From: Phaseolus vulgaris
Taxonomy: Eukaryota; Streptophyta; Magnoliopsida; Fabales; Fabaceae
Length of the DNA: 64,000 bases
NCBI RefSeq assembly: GCF_000499845.2
Contig: NC_023758.2
Location: 12,931,927 to 12,995,926 of the forward strand
Direction: 5' to 3'
Under the pieces are notes generated by a model. It ran no database searches. It saw only the letters and a program-made list of their open reading frames with translations, and was not told where the DNA came from. Shown piece after piece: positions 21,374 through 33,569 of this stretch. Each line of letters opens with the position of its first letter. The stretch's first letter is position 1. Both the position numbers and the translations under genes were made by a program.

Positions 21374-22897
21374 CTATTCATCAACTGGTGCTGGTAGATT
21401 GAGATCAATGAGGCAAGGAACAGCAGGAGCAGATGGCCTTATCACAAGAGTGTTCTCTTCAGAACCTCCAATAAAATGGGATCTCTTATGACCCCCCAAG
21501 GCTTGGCCTGACCTGAAAATTTTGTTGCAGATTGGGCACTCATGTGCCTTGCTTTTCTTTGACTTCAATTTCTTCTTCCCCTTTTGTCCACTGAGGTTCC
21601 TGTTGCGGTACGCCTTTGGAGCTGGATAAGAATCAGTGTCTGTGCTGTTTTCATCACTCTCATAAGCAGAATCATCATAACCATTGTCTCTATCACTGGT
21701 TAAGCACTTGTACTTGTTCACCTTATCATTTGCAAAACCATTCCCAATCTTCCTGCTAGAAACCCCACCTAAATTTTGGCCAAGAGAATCATAGTTGGAT
21801 TTCTTAAATTTCTTTGAATCAAATTTCCTTGCAGCCCCACCATCTTGTCTATCATTCTCCCAATCCTCCAAAACAAATTTCTTAAATTCAATGCTACTGC
21901 TTCTTCCCCTGCTTAGCACTTTCCTCGACTCAACATCATAATCCTCAAACCCAGTTAAGTACCCCGCTTTCGAAGACATAGCCTCATTCTTGGAATTCCC
22001 GTTATTTGAATCAGTTGAGTCAACCTCCTTAGGACCATATCTAAAATACCCAGAATCTGAATTATCAGAATCATAGCCAACTTCAGCATACTTAAACTTC
22101 AAGTCCTTGGGCTGCTCCAACTTCTTCTCCACATAAGCACTAGACATAAAATTCTTACCATTACTATTCATCATAGTAACCTTGGTTTCTGGAGAAGGTG
22201 ACTTTGCCTCCAGAACAACCGAGTTGTTATCAGAAGACTCTGTGAACAAAGCAAAACGACCCTTATAGCTAGAATCCTTGGACAACATCATCAAACACCT
22301 GGCCACCTCTTCTTGACCCTGCTCAACCTCCGAAACAGAAGATTGAGCTTGGTTGTTGCTACTGCTAAGGGTCTTGAACCTCATTCTCTTGGACCTCCTT
22401 GGCGTAGAAGTTTCAGTGTCAGACTGACTGTCCATAACCAATTTCTGCTTCTCAGAAAACCCGCCAGAACTGCTCTCAAACCTGTTGGCTCCCTTGTCCT
22501 TTTCAGAGTGACAAGCCATGTGGCCACAAAGAGCCTTCAATGAAAAAAATCCCTTCCCACATTCTTTGCAGAACTTGTCAACCTGCAAACTGGAATTGGA
22601 ATGCACAAACCTCGTGGTCTTCTTGGGGTTCTCTCTAAGACCATAAATGACGTTATAGTTCCCCCGACTAGCACCACCACCATTTTCTTCAGACCCCGAA
22701 TCCCTCTTCCTCTTTCCCCCTCCATTCAACTTGAACATACCATTAGTAGCAATGTTCCTCTCTGCATTACCTAAAGCTGAATTCTCACTCATCATGTGAG
22801 TCCTGATGTGGCCACCAAGAGACTTCCCACACGGGAACCTCTTGCTGCAATACTTGCACACAAACTTTCTCTCCTCCATTGATTGATACGACATCAT
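21374..22897 (-). CDS. C2H2 zinc-finger transcriptional repressor (ZAT1/4/9-like)
   Basis: One uninterrupted coding exon of 507 residues. Finger 1 spans residues 14-34 (CKYC...SLGGHIRTH), finger 2 spans 110-130 (CKECGKGFFSLKALCGHMACH) and finger 3 spans 454-474 (CPIC...GQALGGHKRSH). Fingers 1 and 3 have plant (S/Q)xLGGH cores, while finger 2 has ALCGH, so its DNA contact helix may be altered. Basic clusters at 62-66 (KRKRD) and before finger 3 are likely nuclear signals. LIDLNL at 496-501 is an EAR motif that recruits TOPLESS-type corepressors. The long middle is Ser/Asp/Lys-rich and probably disordered. It is expected to act in the nucleus as a stress or developmental repressor. The exact orthologue is not resolved. 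The first of two adjacent ATGs was used; a possible upstream start is described separately. Confidence 0.9.
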   Translation of the reverse strand: MMSYQSMEERKFVCKYCSKRFPCGKSLGGHIRTHMMSENSALGNAERNIATNGMFKLNGGGKRKRDSGSEENGGGASRGNYNVIYGLRENPKKTTRFVHSNSSLQVDKFCKECGKGFFSLKALCGHMACHSEKDKGANRFESSSGGFSEKQKLVMDSQSDTETSTPRRSKRMRFKTLSSSNNQAQSSVSEVEQGQEEVARCLMMLSKDSSYKGRFALFTESSDNNSVVLEAKSPSPETKVTMMNSNGKNFMSSAYVEKKLEQPKDLKFKYAEVGYDSDNSDSGYFRYGPKEVDSTDSNNGNSKNEAMSSKAGYLTGFEDYDVESRKVLSRGRSSSIEFKKFVLEDWENDRQDGGAARKFDSKKFKKSNYDSLGQNLGGVSSRKIGNGFANDKVNKYKCLTSDRDNGYDDSAYESDENSTDTDSYPAPKAYRNRNLSGQKGKKKLKSKKSKAHECPICNKIFRSGQALGGHKRSHFIGGSEENTLVIRPSAPAVPCLIDLNLPAPVDE

Positions 22898-22912
22898 GAA
22901 TAATGAATGAAT

Positions 22913-23003
22913 CTAATCCAAATATTATTGTACCCACCAACCAGAAAAACAAGATCAACAAACTTTTAAGACTTACCTCAAAATCCGCAGGGACTATATG
23001 CAT
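22913..23003 (-). promoter_or_regulatory. possible 64-bp leader intron and upstream in-frame ATG of the zinc-finger gene
   Basis: On the minus strand an ATG at 23003-23001 opens MHIVPADFE and is followed by a donor GAG|GTAAGT (22977/22976). An acceptor TTGGATTAG ends at 22913. Removing 64 bp joins the upstream ATG in frame with the zinc-finger ORF, adding 14 residues. If unspliced, the same ATG opens an overlapping out-of-frame uORF ending at 22785. 64 bp is near the lower limit for plant introns. Confidence 0.4.
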
Positions 23004-23363
23004 ATGCACGTTCCATGATCATATGAACACACTGGGGGGAGGGGGCGTAAGCCACAAATTCAGATCAAGTTCAGAAAAACAGATCACAAAGCTTCTTCCT
23101 TTTTGACCAGGTGATGATCAAAAGAGAATCAAAGCGTTCAGATGCGACGGTTCCATAAGTACAAAGATTGAACCCAAGAAAAGGTACAACACGAGACCCT
23201 CAATTTTGTGTTTCCCAAGCAAACAAAATTAATAGGGGTGCGATGGAAAAAATCAAATTTTGAGAGATGGGTTGTTGTTGTTTGTTGTTGCTGCTACTAC
23301 TCAATAGGCACCAAAGAAGAAGAGCTAGAACTAACCATCACTCTCTTTTCTTTTTTCTCTCTC

Positions 23364-23379
23364 TATATATACATATATC
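23364..23379 (-). promoter_or_regulatory. TATA-like box for the zinc-finger gene
   Basis: Minus-strand ATATATGTATATATAG is flanked by GA/CT-rich tracts, about 465 bp before the ATG. This implies a long leader. Confidence 0.4.
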
Positions 23380-23450
23380 TCTCTCATTTTTTGGTTGTTC
23401 TCTCTTTATGGTGGTGTTGTAGTTGGAGGAGAATTCCATGCATGGAATAA

Positions 23451-25944
23451 AAATAACATAAAGTAAAAGGGTAGTTTTAAAAAAGAAAAAAGAAATATTG
23501 AAACACGTGTACTCGGTTGAGCACTGTTCGGTGGTTCTTTGCACAGTCAATATTTGAAGATGTATGGCAAACCAAAAATTGAAACATCCAAACTATGCTT
23601 TAGATTATCTTGCTTCTCAACTCACACAAGTTAAATGTAAGAATCTCCAACAGTTCTTTTTTTAAGCTAAACACCTCCTTCACTTCCACCACCCATTGCT
23701 AAAAATTATATATTCAATTGCATTTAGAACATTTTATTTATTCTAACAATATGCTTTTTATATCCTTTTTTCACATTGTTTTTTGTAACCTTATATCCAC
23801 TAATCAAATGTAAAAATAAAAATTATTTAAAAAGTTTCAGTTTAGGTATGAATAATCAATTCACATTTTTATTTCATCTAATGCCAAATTAAATAATTGA
23901 TTTTTTTTCAAATTTAAATCTAGTAGCTACATTAAATTTTCAAAAGAAAAAGTATTGATTTCTATTATAAAAGAAATGGTCAGCAAAATTCTTTATGGTC
24001 CTTTTAATGGTGTTTTTGTTTTTGTAATTTTATTTAGTTACTCTTAAAAGAAGGTTTATATTTCCATCAGCAATTTATTACATATGTGTATTATATTTCT
24101 TTAAAAATTGTATTATAACTTGTTATAATTGTATTATTTTAATTTTGGAATCTGTAGGGGGCGAAATGTTTTATTTTTTCATTGGGTGTTAAATAGAGAG
24201 TTATATCCCAAATTTTGGTAGTTAATAAAATATTTGGAAGAGACACTGAATTTAGATTCTGACATATTTATATATCATGCATATCATCTTTTAGTGGATT
24301 GATTATGCCCATTCTCATGAGGTTTATTTGATGACTTACCCAATTAAGAATATACTCGTTTTTAATAATAATTATATTCCTGAATTGTGTTCTTACCAAA
24401 ATAGTTTATCATTATCCAATATTTCTATGTATGTAATAGTGATAAAACTTTAGAAAATCTTTATATAAATGCTAATCTTTATATAAATGCTAAATGCTAA
24501 TTAAAGGGTACAAAATAATACTATAATTCATGCATGGGATTGGAATCATTTCCCCTGTTTTTGCCCACAGTTTTCGTTCATGTGCATTATGACTCTGAGT
24601 ACAAGACAGTTCTTAGAGAAAAAAACATTTATAGCACTCATCACTTAAATTTTTCATGTATGCATGTGTACTATGATAAAAAAAAATTGAGTTACTTATT
24701 TTTTAAAATTATTATATTTGTAACAATTATTTATCGTAAAAAACATGTGAGTATGTATTCTCATATAAGAAACCCTAAATATTTGTTTATATATTATAAT
24801 ACATAAAAAAAAACAATAACAGTGTTGAACTGGAAAAAACCCAGACATACCATTGAACAATGTTGGGCTAGAATATGCTAAATGTTTGATAGACACTTGG
24901 CACCCCAAATTTCCATAACTTCCCTTAGATTAAGTCAAACACTGTTGCAGAGATGTGATTTGCTTGTTAGAAGAGGCTACTTTTGTTCTTCTACCTATTT
25001 TTGTGCAAAGCACCATTAATGGTGGTTCATTTTCTACACTTACATCCTCTAAGAGGTTGATTTGGTTAGTCAATGTGATTATATATTAGCGTTTAGCAAC
25101 ATTTTCGCAGTATTTTACTCGGTTTTATTTCCTTAAAAAGGAACTAAATTAGAGTAAAATATGTTTAAATACAAGTTTTAAAAACTAAAGAATTAAACTT
25201 TTACGGAAAAATAACTGACTGGAATAACTTAAAAAGGAATTATATATTTTTTTTTTATTTTTTATACTAAAAAATTATTTATTATATTAATTAAATTAGA
25301 TACTAAAAAATTAAAAAAATTATTATTATAAATATATAATTTTAAAATTAATATCTAATTAATTGAAAAAAATTATTTATTAATTATTTAAATTTTACAG
25401 TTTGTAGTTAAAATTTTAGAAATCAATTTAAAATTAGTTATTAATAATAAAGATCTGTATTAATAATTATTCTAATATCTAAAATAATATTTAATTTAAT
25501 TAATATAATAATTTTTTATTTTTTATTTTTAAAATTGGTTTTTATTTTATAATTTTGTTGTAATAATATATCTTAGTCTTTCTTCACTCCTTCTTTGATA
25601 GTTTTTTCTTCTACGAATATATCATAGAAAAGAATTTAATTTTTATGTTGCATAGCAAACTGATTAAAAGTTATCTTATATGTAATTCTAAAATAGTAAT
25701 TAAAAGTTAATTAATTTTATTCTACATGTCAATCGATATTTAAAATGAGAATGTAAAATATCTTTAATAAATGTTATCACACGCCCTATATTTGAATGAG
25801 GTTGTAAAAAGTCTTTAGTGTACTAAACTCATTGACGTTAGTTTGCTTCAACCAACTGCATTTAAAAGAAATATTAATACGTTCAGTTGTACATATTTTT
25901 AGAGACATGATAAAAGAAATACATATGTATTTAAAAATTTAAAA

Positions 25945-25981
<37 letters not shown>

Positions 25982-26400
25982 GACAAATATAAACAAAAGT
26001 CCATCCATTAATTAGAGATAGAAATCAGGTCAATCCTATTGTTTGAGATCTGATCTACCAAAATGAGTTGTCATTAAATACTTATTTTTATAAATATTAA
26101 AGATGAAAATTTAAAGTTGATAAAAAAATTATAATTGTATTTAAGTTATATTTAAAGGTTATAAAATAGAAAATTATATGATTTCTTTTTTATTTCTCCA
26201 AAACCATCATATCTTTAATATATTAATTTTTTATTGGAGATAGTTGAGAGCAAAACTCAACTAACGAAAACTTCGATCAAGATCAATTTTTTTTATTTTT
26301 TTTTAAGTTTCTTTTTCGTATTGTCTTCATGCATGATGTCCCTATGCATATCGTAGAAGTTGTGACATGTATGGTCAGTTGATAAAAGATAATTGTTAGT
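23451..26400. other. AT-rich intergenic region
   Basis: No coding region is supported. It holds a duplicated ATCTTTATATAAATGCTA near 24460-24500 and a TA microsatellite at 25949-25978. Confidence 0.4.
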
Positions 26401-26682
26401 CTAAGTTTGTGGTAATGTGTTTGTCTATTAGTTTTGACTTCCTAAAAACAACCTATAGGATCTTTGAGCCTTCACAACTATTCTCATTTCCAAAATAAAA
26501 TCCTTTAGAAAACATGACATTTACTATGGACTATAGATAAATTTAATACAAATTTAATTTAAATATTAATAATGTTATTGAAGATTGTTTGAATTGTAGT
26601 TTTGATTTCAATTATTAATGATTGAATTGTGTTGAATTGGAAACATAGTGGTAAATTTCCATGTTTGGATGATAGACTTGAT
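26401..26682 (+). repeat. direct repeat R2 copy A, left part (split by a retroelement)
   Basis: Shares with 33570-33885 the words GTTTGTGGTAAT, AATACAAATTTAATTTAAAT and TTGAATTGTTTTG-like text. It continues at 32554 after the 5.9-kb insertion. Confidence 0.65.
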
Positions 26683-26746
26683 GGTGGAGTTCTATTTGCT
26701 CCTTCCATAAATTCTTCCATTTCTGATGGTTTGAATGATGGTAATG

Positions 26747-27420
26747 GACTAGTACAAAACAACTCAATAACGACAGTTAAAAAGTTATATAAAAACGGCT
26801 CTCGAACCGTTGTTATTGTGAGTGTCGTTATAAATCAGTTGTTTATAACGACGGTTCTAGAATTGTTGTTCTTTTACCAAATAACAATAATTTTTTTAAA
26901 AAAAATACACTTATAACGACGGTTCCCCACTAGACTGTCGTTATAAATGCCTTTTAAAGATGATTCTAATGGAGAACCGCCGTTATAAGTGTATTTTAAA
27001 AAAATAGTTTTTATTATTATATTTTTACTCTAATCTAATCCTGCATAAAATATCAAAATTTCAGAACAATAATACATGTAATATCATAATTTAAATATAT
27101 AAAAGTGTACAAAAAGTTCTATAAATATATGGAAATTTTTTTATGTAATTCTAAAGTGTTATACATGGTTACCTTAAGGTACATCCAAGTGAGTTTCTCT
27201 GCATTTGCACTGACATTTCTCCCTCCACTCAACATCTTATATCTATAATAAGCATTGAAATAATAATATTTCATGTTAGAACACACACATAAGATTATGT
27301 AATGTAATATATGAGTAATAAATAAATTTGTGAATGTAATGTAATCATAATGGTTTGATAAATCTCTAATTCATACTACAAAACATCATGTAAAATTTCA
27401 GAATTTTCTTATAAGTGTAA
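26747..27420 (+). mobile_element. left part of a CACTA element (family C2) inserted in the 3' LTR
   Basis: Begins GACTAGTACAAAAC (CACTAGTACAAAA with the first base changed). Subterminal units TTATAACGACGGTTC and their complement lie at 26760-26985. The region 27000-27390 matches the C2 element at 56485-57265 (AAAGTGTTATACATGGTTAC, ATCCAAGTGAGTTTCT). No right end was seen before 31 kb, so its true extent is unknown. Confidence 0.65.
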
Positions 27421-28039
27421 GTACGAGAACTAAAACCTCAAAAATACCTAAAAGTACCCAAATAATACTAAAAAATAAAAAAAACTGATAGTAAATGATG
27501 AAATTTTGGAATTTTGGTGGGGCCAATCCCCTTCAAAAGGATATACCCTCAGATCCTAGCCTTACAATCTAGGGAATGCCACTTCTATTTCTTTATTTTC
27601 TTCACTCTCTTCTAGGATCAAACACCATCATGTAGAAATAAGAAAACATTAAAACATATGTTATTTGTTCAAAAAGAATAACAAGAGTAGAAGAAAGGAC
27701 CTTTCTTCCAAGGTCTTTGTATTTGTTACCTGATTGGTAGACAAGATTAATCCAAGGAGTACGATTAATTTTTTGTTTTTCTACCTTGTGAAGTTGCACG
27801 TATACCTGATTCATCAGAATATAAAGATTCTTCGAAATTAAATTGTGTTTGTAGTTGGTTTTCCACTACTTGTTAAAGTGTAGAAAAACAAACCACAAAC
27901 TTATTTTCTTTGTAAGTGAAAATAATTTTATTAAAACAACCATGGTAAACAAAGGTACGGTTAAAATGCTAGGTCATTCTAATAAAATATCACAAGCTTC
28001 TACAAGCACAATGTGACTTAAAACAGTTTTAGCATAGTG

Positions 28040-29150
28040 TCCTTGACAATCACTTATCGACTCACAACTAGATCCCCATCATTTTGAATCCAAAAAGGCT
28101 TATAAGATGGAAAAAGGATATCTATGTTGTGTTTCAACATTTTAATAAACAAAGTGATAAAGTTACAACTATCCATGAGAGAAAACCTTTTAAAAATTTG
28201 ACAAATTGTTTGAAAAACATTTTCTCTATGGATAGTATCAAGTTGCTTAACATTCTTTAACAAAATATGTTTATCAAAGAAAGAGTCAGTGTAAACAATA
28301 TGAAAAGAACTACAACTAGACTCTTCTTCTTTCTGTTATTTATCAGTCAACCATTCACAAGACTTTTCTATAATCCAGACCCCACAAGGGTTTTCTAGAG
28401 AGGAGTTCATGTCATTGTCAGGTTCAACTTCAAACAAAAATGTTGTTACCCTTTCTTTCTTTTCTTCCTCTTTTCTTTCTATTTTCTCCCTTTGTTTCTC
28501 TTATAAATTTTCTCTCTCCAATTTCTTTTTCTTCCTCTTTTCTTTTCCTTCTGAATCCAAAATAGTATTATTCAAACTTTCATCAATATTTTCTTTTAAA
28601 AACAATTTTTCTTTTAGATACTCAGAAATACAGTATCCATTTCCATGATCATGAGAGTTTGAAACATAATCTATGTGATTTTCCTAGGAGAAAGAAATTT
28701 CTTTTTCAGAGAGTTGACTAGACTTAGGGAAAGTTTCTTGGTATTTTTCTTTCTTTCAGCTAAACTTTTCCGTATTCTTATTTTTAAACTTATCTAGGCT
28801 CTCTCTGTCTTGTGCTACCTTATAACTTGACTTGGAGGGATAACATTCCCTCTTCTATTCCTTCATAGGGTAAAAAGAACTAGAGTAGTCTGCAATGGTG
28901 TAATCATTCACATTATGGTGGTCAGGGAAAACCTCTTCACTTGGAAAATATGGAGAATAGGGTTTTGTATAAGATCCATTATTTTTATCATACCATTTCC
29001 CTTGTTTGCTCCTAAGTCTATCTTGGTTTTCTTAAAATTGAGAAAACATACTTTTGAGATCAAAGATTTCCCTCTTGGTATTTTGCATTTCCCTTTTAAG
29101 TTTTTTACCCCTACTTTGCCCCATAAACATAGAACCATATGATTTATTAC
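28040..29150 (-). pseudogene. gag-like relic of the pol-less retroelement
   Basis: On the minus strand a frame opens near 29150 (MSNKSYGSMFMGQSRGKKLK). It continues with interruptions through Lys/Glu-rich coiled-coil-like stretches near 28600-28480 and ends with VKQLDTIHRENVFQTICQIF and PFWIQNDGDLVVSR (28263-28054). Stops break it several times. I do not recognise a catalytic motif. The position just inside the element and the charged composition suggest a gag-type product, but that is inference. Confidence 0.35.
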
Positions 29151-29159
29151 TCATTATTA

Positions 29160-31111
29160 AGACTTGAGAAATCAAAAGGTTTCAAAAGTATTTTGAATTC
29201 TAAAAAGATTAATGGAAAATAGTTTTCACAAAGATATTTTTATAGTGTTTGCAAAAAGGAAACAAAAAGTTTTCAAAAACAAATATTTTGGTGGTTGTCA
29301 CCTAAAGGCTCTAAGAGAGACTAGCTCTAAGTAGACTCCCAAGAAAGAGAGGTGAGTCACAAGGACTTCTTAAGTACCAAGTCTTTTCTATCTAGAGTTT
29401 TCCTTAGATAGTCTTCACAAAAGACCCTTCAAGTAACTTCCAAAACAGTTTTGGAAAAGCTACGAAAAGTGTGTGGGTGAATATGCAAATGAGCCTACTA
29501 AACCAAAGGAAGGTTCAAAGTATCCAGAAAGGAAACTCTCCTAATACTACAGACCTAAACACAACAACAATTAATAAAGGAAACAATAGAAATAGTAAAA
29601 TCAATTAAATGCTAGTGACAAGAAACTAGGTGTTCCTAATAGAAGTGCAGATGACACTTAGAGCCATTGACACACTTCTAGACTAAATGGAAATATTAAG
29701 TAGTTGTTCAATGAGATTGCCTAAGAGGAATTTTAGCAAACACTTTTCAAGATAGAAGATTAAATGCTCAAAAAAAAAAAAATACTCAAATGTTTCGTGG
29801 TATGGTCAAATCAGAAATTCACTTTTCTTGATCATTTTGTACAATCTTTGGTGTGTTTTGAATTCCAACCCATCCAACTATCTTTTGAATCTCTTCTTCT
29901 GCTTTGTTGGCACTCTAAAAGTCACAATAAATCCTAAAAAATGCATCTTAAAAGTTGCCTCAACTTCCTTCAAAGAATATTGACACCCTTCTCCAAGATT
30001 TCAAGAAATAAAATCAAGAAAAGCTAATTTGGAAAGGCTAAACTCAAAGTTCAGAAATGTATATAGACATGACTAAAATAAAAGTAAATAAATGACAAAC
30101 AAGAATTAAAGAAAAATAAAATAGATGGCACAACAAAAGGAACCTATCAAATGCACTAGAGTACATTAAAAACCAAAAAGAAACTAGATTTGTCACTGGC
30201 AACGAGACTTCCCAAATTTCTCTAGAACGTTCTAGATGGAATTTGGCTTTGAACTTTTAACCAGTTATGTATAAAATCTTAAGTATAATTCTCTCAAAAT
30301 TTTAAGTCAAACAAATCACTAGATTAATTTTAACAAATCAAACACCAAAGAGTTAACAAATCTCGCTCAAACCCGTCCTGAATTTTAAGATTTATTATAA
30401 TTTTTCTATTTGGAATTTGGATGTGAATTTTTAACCCAACATCAATGGCATATTGAAAAGTTCATATATAAAATTTCAATTGATTTGGACAAGTATTTTG
30501 ATCACAATAAATTTCCCAATCCAGAGCAATTACACATAATTTTGGCAGCAAGATAGAACCCTAAAGAATTAAAGAAATAGAACAAAACTACTTGACAGAA
30601 TGTAAATTTTAATGCAAGAGACTTACTAATGACCTAATAGTAATTTTATAACTCAAGACTAAAAACAAAATGCACCAAAAGTTTATAAAAATATAATTTT
30701 CATATGAGACATTTTCACAAACACACTTGATGGACAAATGAACAAACATCTTGGATACATTACTAATAATGGAATTTTTTAAACAATTGAAAGGAGAAAC
30801 ATGACAAAACAAAACCCAAACAGATATCTAAATCAAAACAACACAAACCACAAGACCCAAACCAAGAAAACCCATTCGGCTTATCAAGAATAACAAGAAA
30901 CTATGAATTTTTTATGATTTCTCAACATAATTTATGGAAACACATGAATTAAACCAATAGAAATGAAAAACAAAAACATTAATCGATGGAAAATGAAACA
31001 AACAACAAGAACAACAAGGATATGGTTTGGCCAAGACAAAAATAAGACAAAGAACAACCAGGAACTTATCTCTTTTGTCTTTTTTATGAAACCAAACCTT
31101 TGATTACCAAC
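29160..31111. other. untranslated interior of the pol-less retroelement
   Basis: AT-rich, no conserved retroelement blocks on either strand. It ends at the primer-binding-like site (31098-31110). Confidence 0.4.
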
Positions 31112-32548
31112 TGATGGAGTTCACCTTGCTCCTTCCATAATTTCTTCAATTTTAGATGGTTTGAATGATTGAAAAAGACATGGAAGCGGAAGAATTGGTA
31201 AACAATGAGTAAGAATGAATGAGTTTTAGAGTGTTGTAGGAGAAAGGTTCTAGGAAGGAGATTAGGCCAAACTTTTAGAAATTTCTAAGGCTTCTACTAA
31301 TGGAAAAATGTTATTCTTCTAGTAGTGATCTTTGTAACTTCTTCTTTGGATGGATGATGAAGGATATTTGAGGAGCGAAAGCATTAAAGAAACTCAAGAA
31401 AAGTTTCCATGGATTGAAGTGGAGTTAGGAATTTGTGAGAGTGAGAGGTAAGGTCAACTCACTAGGAAAGAGTCTAGGCTAAATCTTGAAGGAGACTAAC
31501 CTATGGAGAACTTAAGAACAAGTAGAATGACCAAAAATAGGCAGCATTTCATTACTAATTCCAAGTTTAAAATACATGTACAAGAGACTCCTATTTATAG
31601 GAAAAAGTCTCTCAAAACCTCTCAAATGAGAGTGTGACAAGTGTCACCACCTTATTGGTGAAAATCCTCTCCATTGAGGAGAAGACATGTGGAGCCTCAT
31701 GCCTTCCTTGCCTACATTTCTATTTGCACCCGTCTTCTACTATTTTACACTTTACTTTCTTTTCTATTTACATCCTTCTCTACTTTGGCCCAAAATACAA
31801 GGCCCAAAACTTCCTAACTACACTATACAATTTTTACAAGGCTAAGAAGAAGAAAAAGATTCTACAAACTCTTCATTAAAGCTCGATCTTCGTCTATCTT
31901 CTTGTCCAAAAGTTTTGAGGTTGGACACTTACCATCATCTACACTTAGAGAGTGAGAGCAAACGAAAAGTAAGACTTGAGAGAAAATTGTAATACCAAAC
32001 TTGAAAAAATTCAGTACTCAAATCAAGTATTTCCATATTACAAGAAGAACTCTCTACTTATAAGGTCAAAGTGACCCTTGGAGTTCTAAAAAACTCTCCA
32101 TTCTTGGAGTGACAGGTGACACCTCCAACACTCTTCATTCATGGTTTGCCATGTGGAAATCTATGTTTTCAAAAGCTTTTCATCCATGAGAGGACGTGTG
32201 GCATAAAGGAGAGGAGTGGACAAGCATTTGGGCGCCCAATTCTTCATGAAGGAGAAGGAAGAGTCACTTTGGAAAAAGGAAGGAAATGATACCATGTAGG
32301 TGTCCATGTGGCGCCTAGGTGGATGCCAAGTGTGCTCCCTTCAAACTTTTTAATCCTAGGCTAAAAATGGCCCAAATACAAGACCCAAAAATCCTATACA
32401 GAATTTTAAAGACTGAAATTAAAATCCTAATTACACTGTACATTTTTACAAGGCTTCAAAAAGAGAATCTTCTAGAAAAGATTTTTTTTATCAACATTTC
32501 TTTTCTTATGAACCTGATTATTTAGGTGGTTGACATGGTCATCCATCA
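31112..32548 (-). repeat. 5' LTR of the pol-less retroelement, with internal duplication
   Basis: Starts (plus strand) TGATGGAGTTCACCTTGCTCC and ends CATCCATCA. The first ~65 bp match 26683-26746. Two halves (about 31540-31870 and 32030-32490) repeat one another: both carry GGCCCAAA..CAAG..CCAAAA, AATTACACTGTACA-like text and TTTTTACAAGGCT. Confidence 0.65.
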
Positions 32549-32553
32549 CTTGA

Positions 32554-32937
32554 AATTGTTAGTTCAAAATTATTAGCGCAAATAAATTAATTATTCATCT
32601 TTAGTTAAAAACAAGATTTGTTACATCATTTGTACATGCATCATGCTTAACATATATGTTATGATGTTACATTGTCTATTTGAGAAACAAACCTTATACT
32701 TGATATGTCTTCTCTTTTACATAGGAAATTCCTCTAAAAAGGCAAAGCATATATATGAGAAATTTAGCGTTTGAAGATTGAAGTTTGAAAGCATCTCTTA
32801 AAATCTTTACATCGAAGGACACATTTTACAAAAAAAAAAACATATAGAAGCTCTAAAAAGTTTGTTGCAATGTTACCTACTATGTAATATAATTGTGAAG
32901 TGATAGGACTAAAAGAGGGAAACAAGTGAATTGCCCA
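32554..32937 (+). repeat. direct repeat R2 copy A, right part
   Basis: Matches 33890-34300: GCATCATGCTTAACATATATG, ACTTGATATGT and TTGTTGCAATG in the same order. Confidence 0.7.
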
Positions 32938-33248
32938 AGTTTTGTTGACATAACAAATACTTTTTGAATATCAGTGTATATATATAAGAGAAGAAAGAAA
33001 AAAGATAAGGTTGTTGTTCCTAAAGATTATCCAAAACACAATCCTCTAAGAAATACTTTTTCATATCCTTTAGAATTTTGTAAATAACTCCTATCCATCT
33101 ATATCTTGATAGTTACCTAGTTATAGTGAGTGAAATCTTAATATACTTTTTTTTAGACATTAAAGTTAAATCTAGACTGACCAACCTGTTGCAAACCTTG
33201 TAATCATAATACATTTTAGTTGTGAATGAAACCATGAAAGATTATTGT

Positions 33249-33390
33249 AAAAAGAATACTCGTGGTGTAAAGCTTGGAGACTCTTGTCAAAGAATACTCG
33301 TGTGAGTAGCTTGGAAAGGTTAGCAAAAAGAATACTTGCATTGTAAATCGTATAAAGGATTCTCAAAGAACATTATTGTTGTAGGTCAAG
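33249..33390 (+). repeat. degenerate ~38-bp tandem repeat
   Basis: Four units each begin AAAGAATACTYGTG or a variant (about 33250, 33288, 33327, 33365), followed by AGCTTGGA-like text. It lies between the two R2 copies. Confidence 0.6.
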
Positions 33391-33569
33391 ATTTATCTTG
33401 AACAATATTTATTTTAATGAAACTTGATGATTTGGTTAATGACTACATAATCTTTATTGTAGATGTATGAGTATAAAAATATTTGTGTACTCCTTCTTTT
33501 TATTGTTATTTTTTATCTATTTATCTAAGCTAGAAGTTATGGTTTAAAATCTTGTGAAATATGAATCTA

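Larger units (their letters stand above)
26683..32548 (-). mobile_element. pol-less LTR retroelement with 5-bp TSD
   Basis: Flanked by CTTGA at 26678-26682 and CTTGA at 32549-32553. The ends are TGGTGGAGTTC and GGTCATCCATCA. The comparison copy at 33570-34300 shows the uninterrupted sequence. On the minus strand the 5' LTR is 32548-31112. It is followed by TGGTAATCAAAGG, one insertion away from the initiator-Met primer-binding site TGGTATCAGAG. The 3' LTR is reduced to its last ~65 bp (26683-26746) because a CACTA-type sequence adjoins it. The interior has only a gag-like relic and no RT, RNase H or integrase blocks, so it looks like a TR-GAG/LARD-type non-autonomous element. Confidence 0.7.

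Noticed and set aside
21374..23450. CT/GA-rich leader as a separate gene on the plus strand (23208-23450)
   Set aside because: It is better explained as promoter and leader of the minus-strand zinc-finger gene; the plus-strand frame is low complexity.
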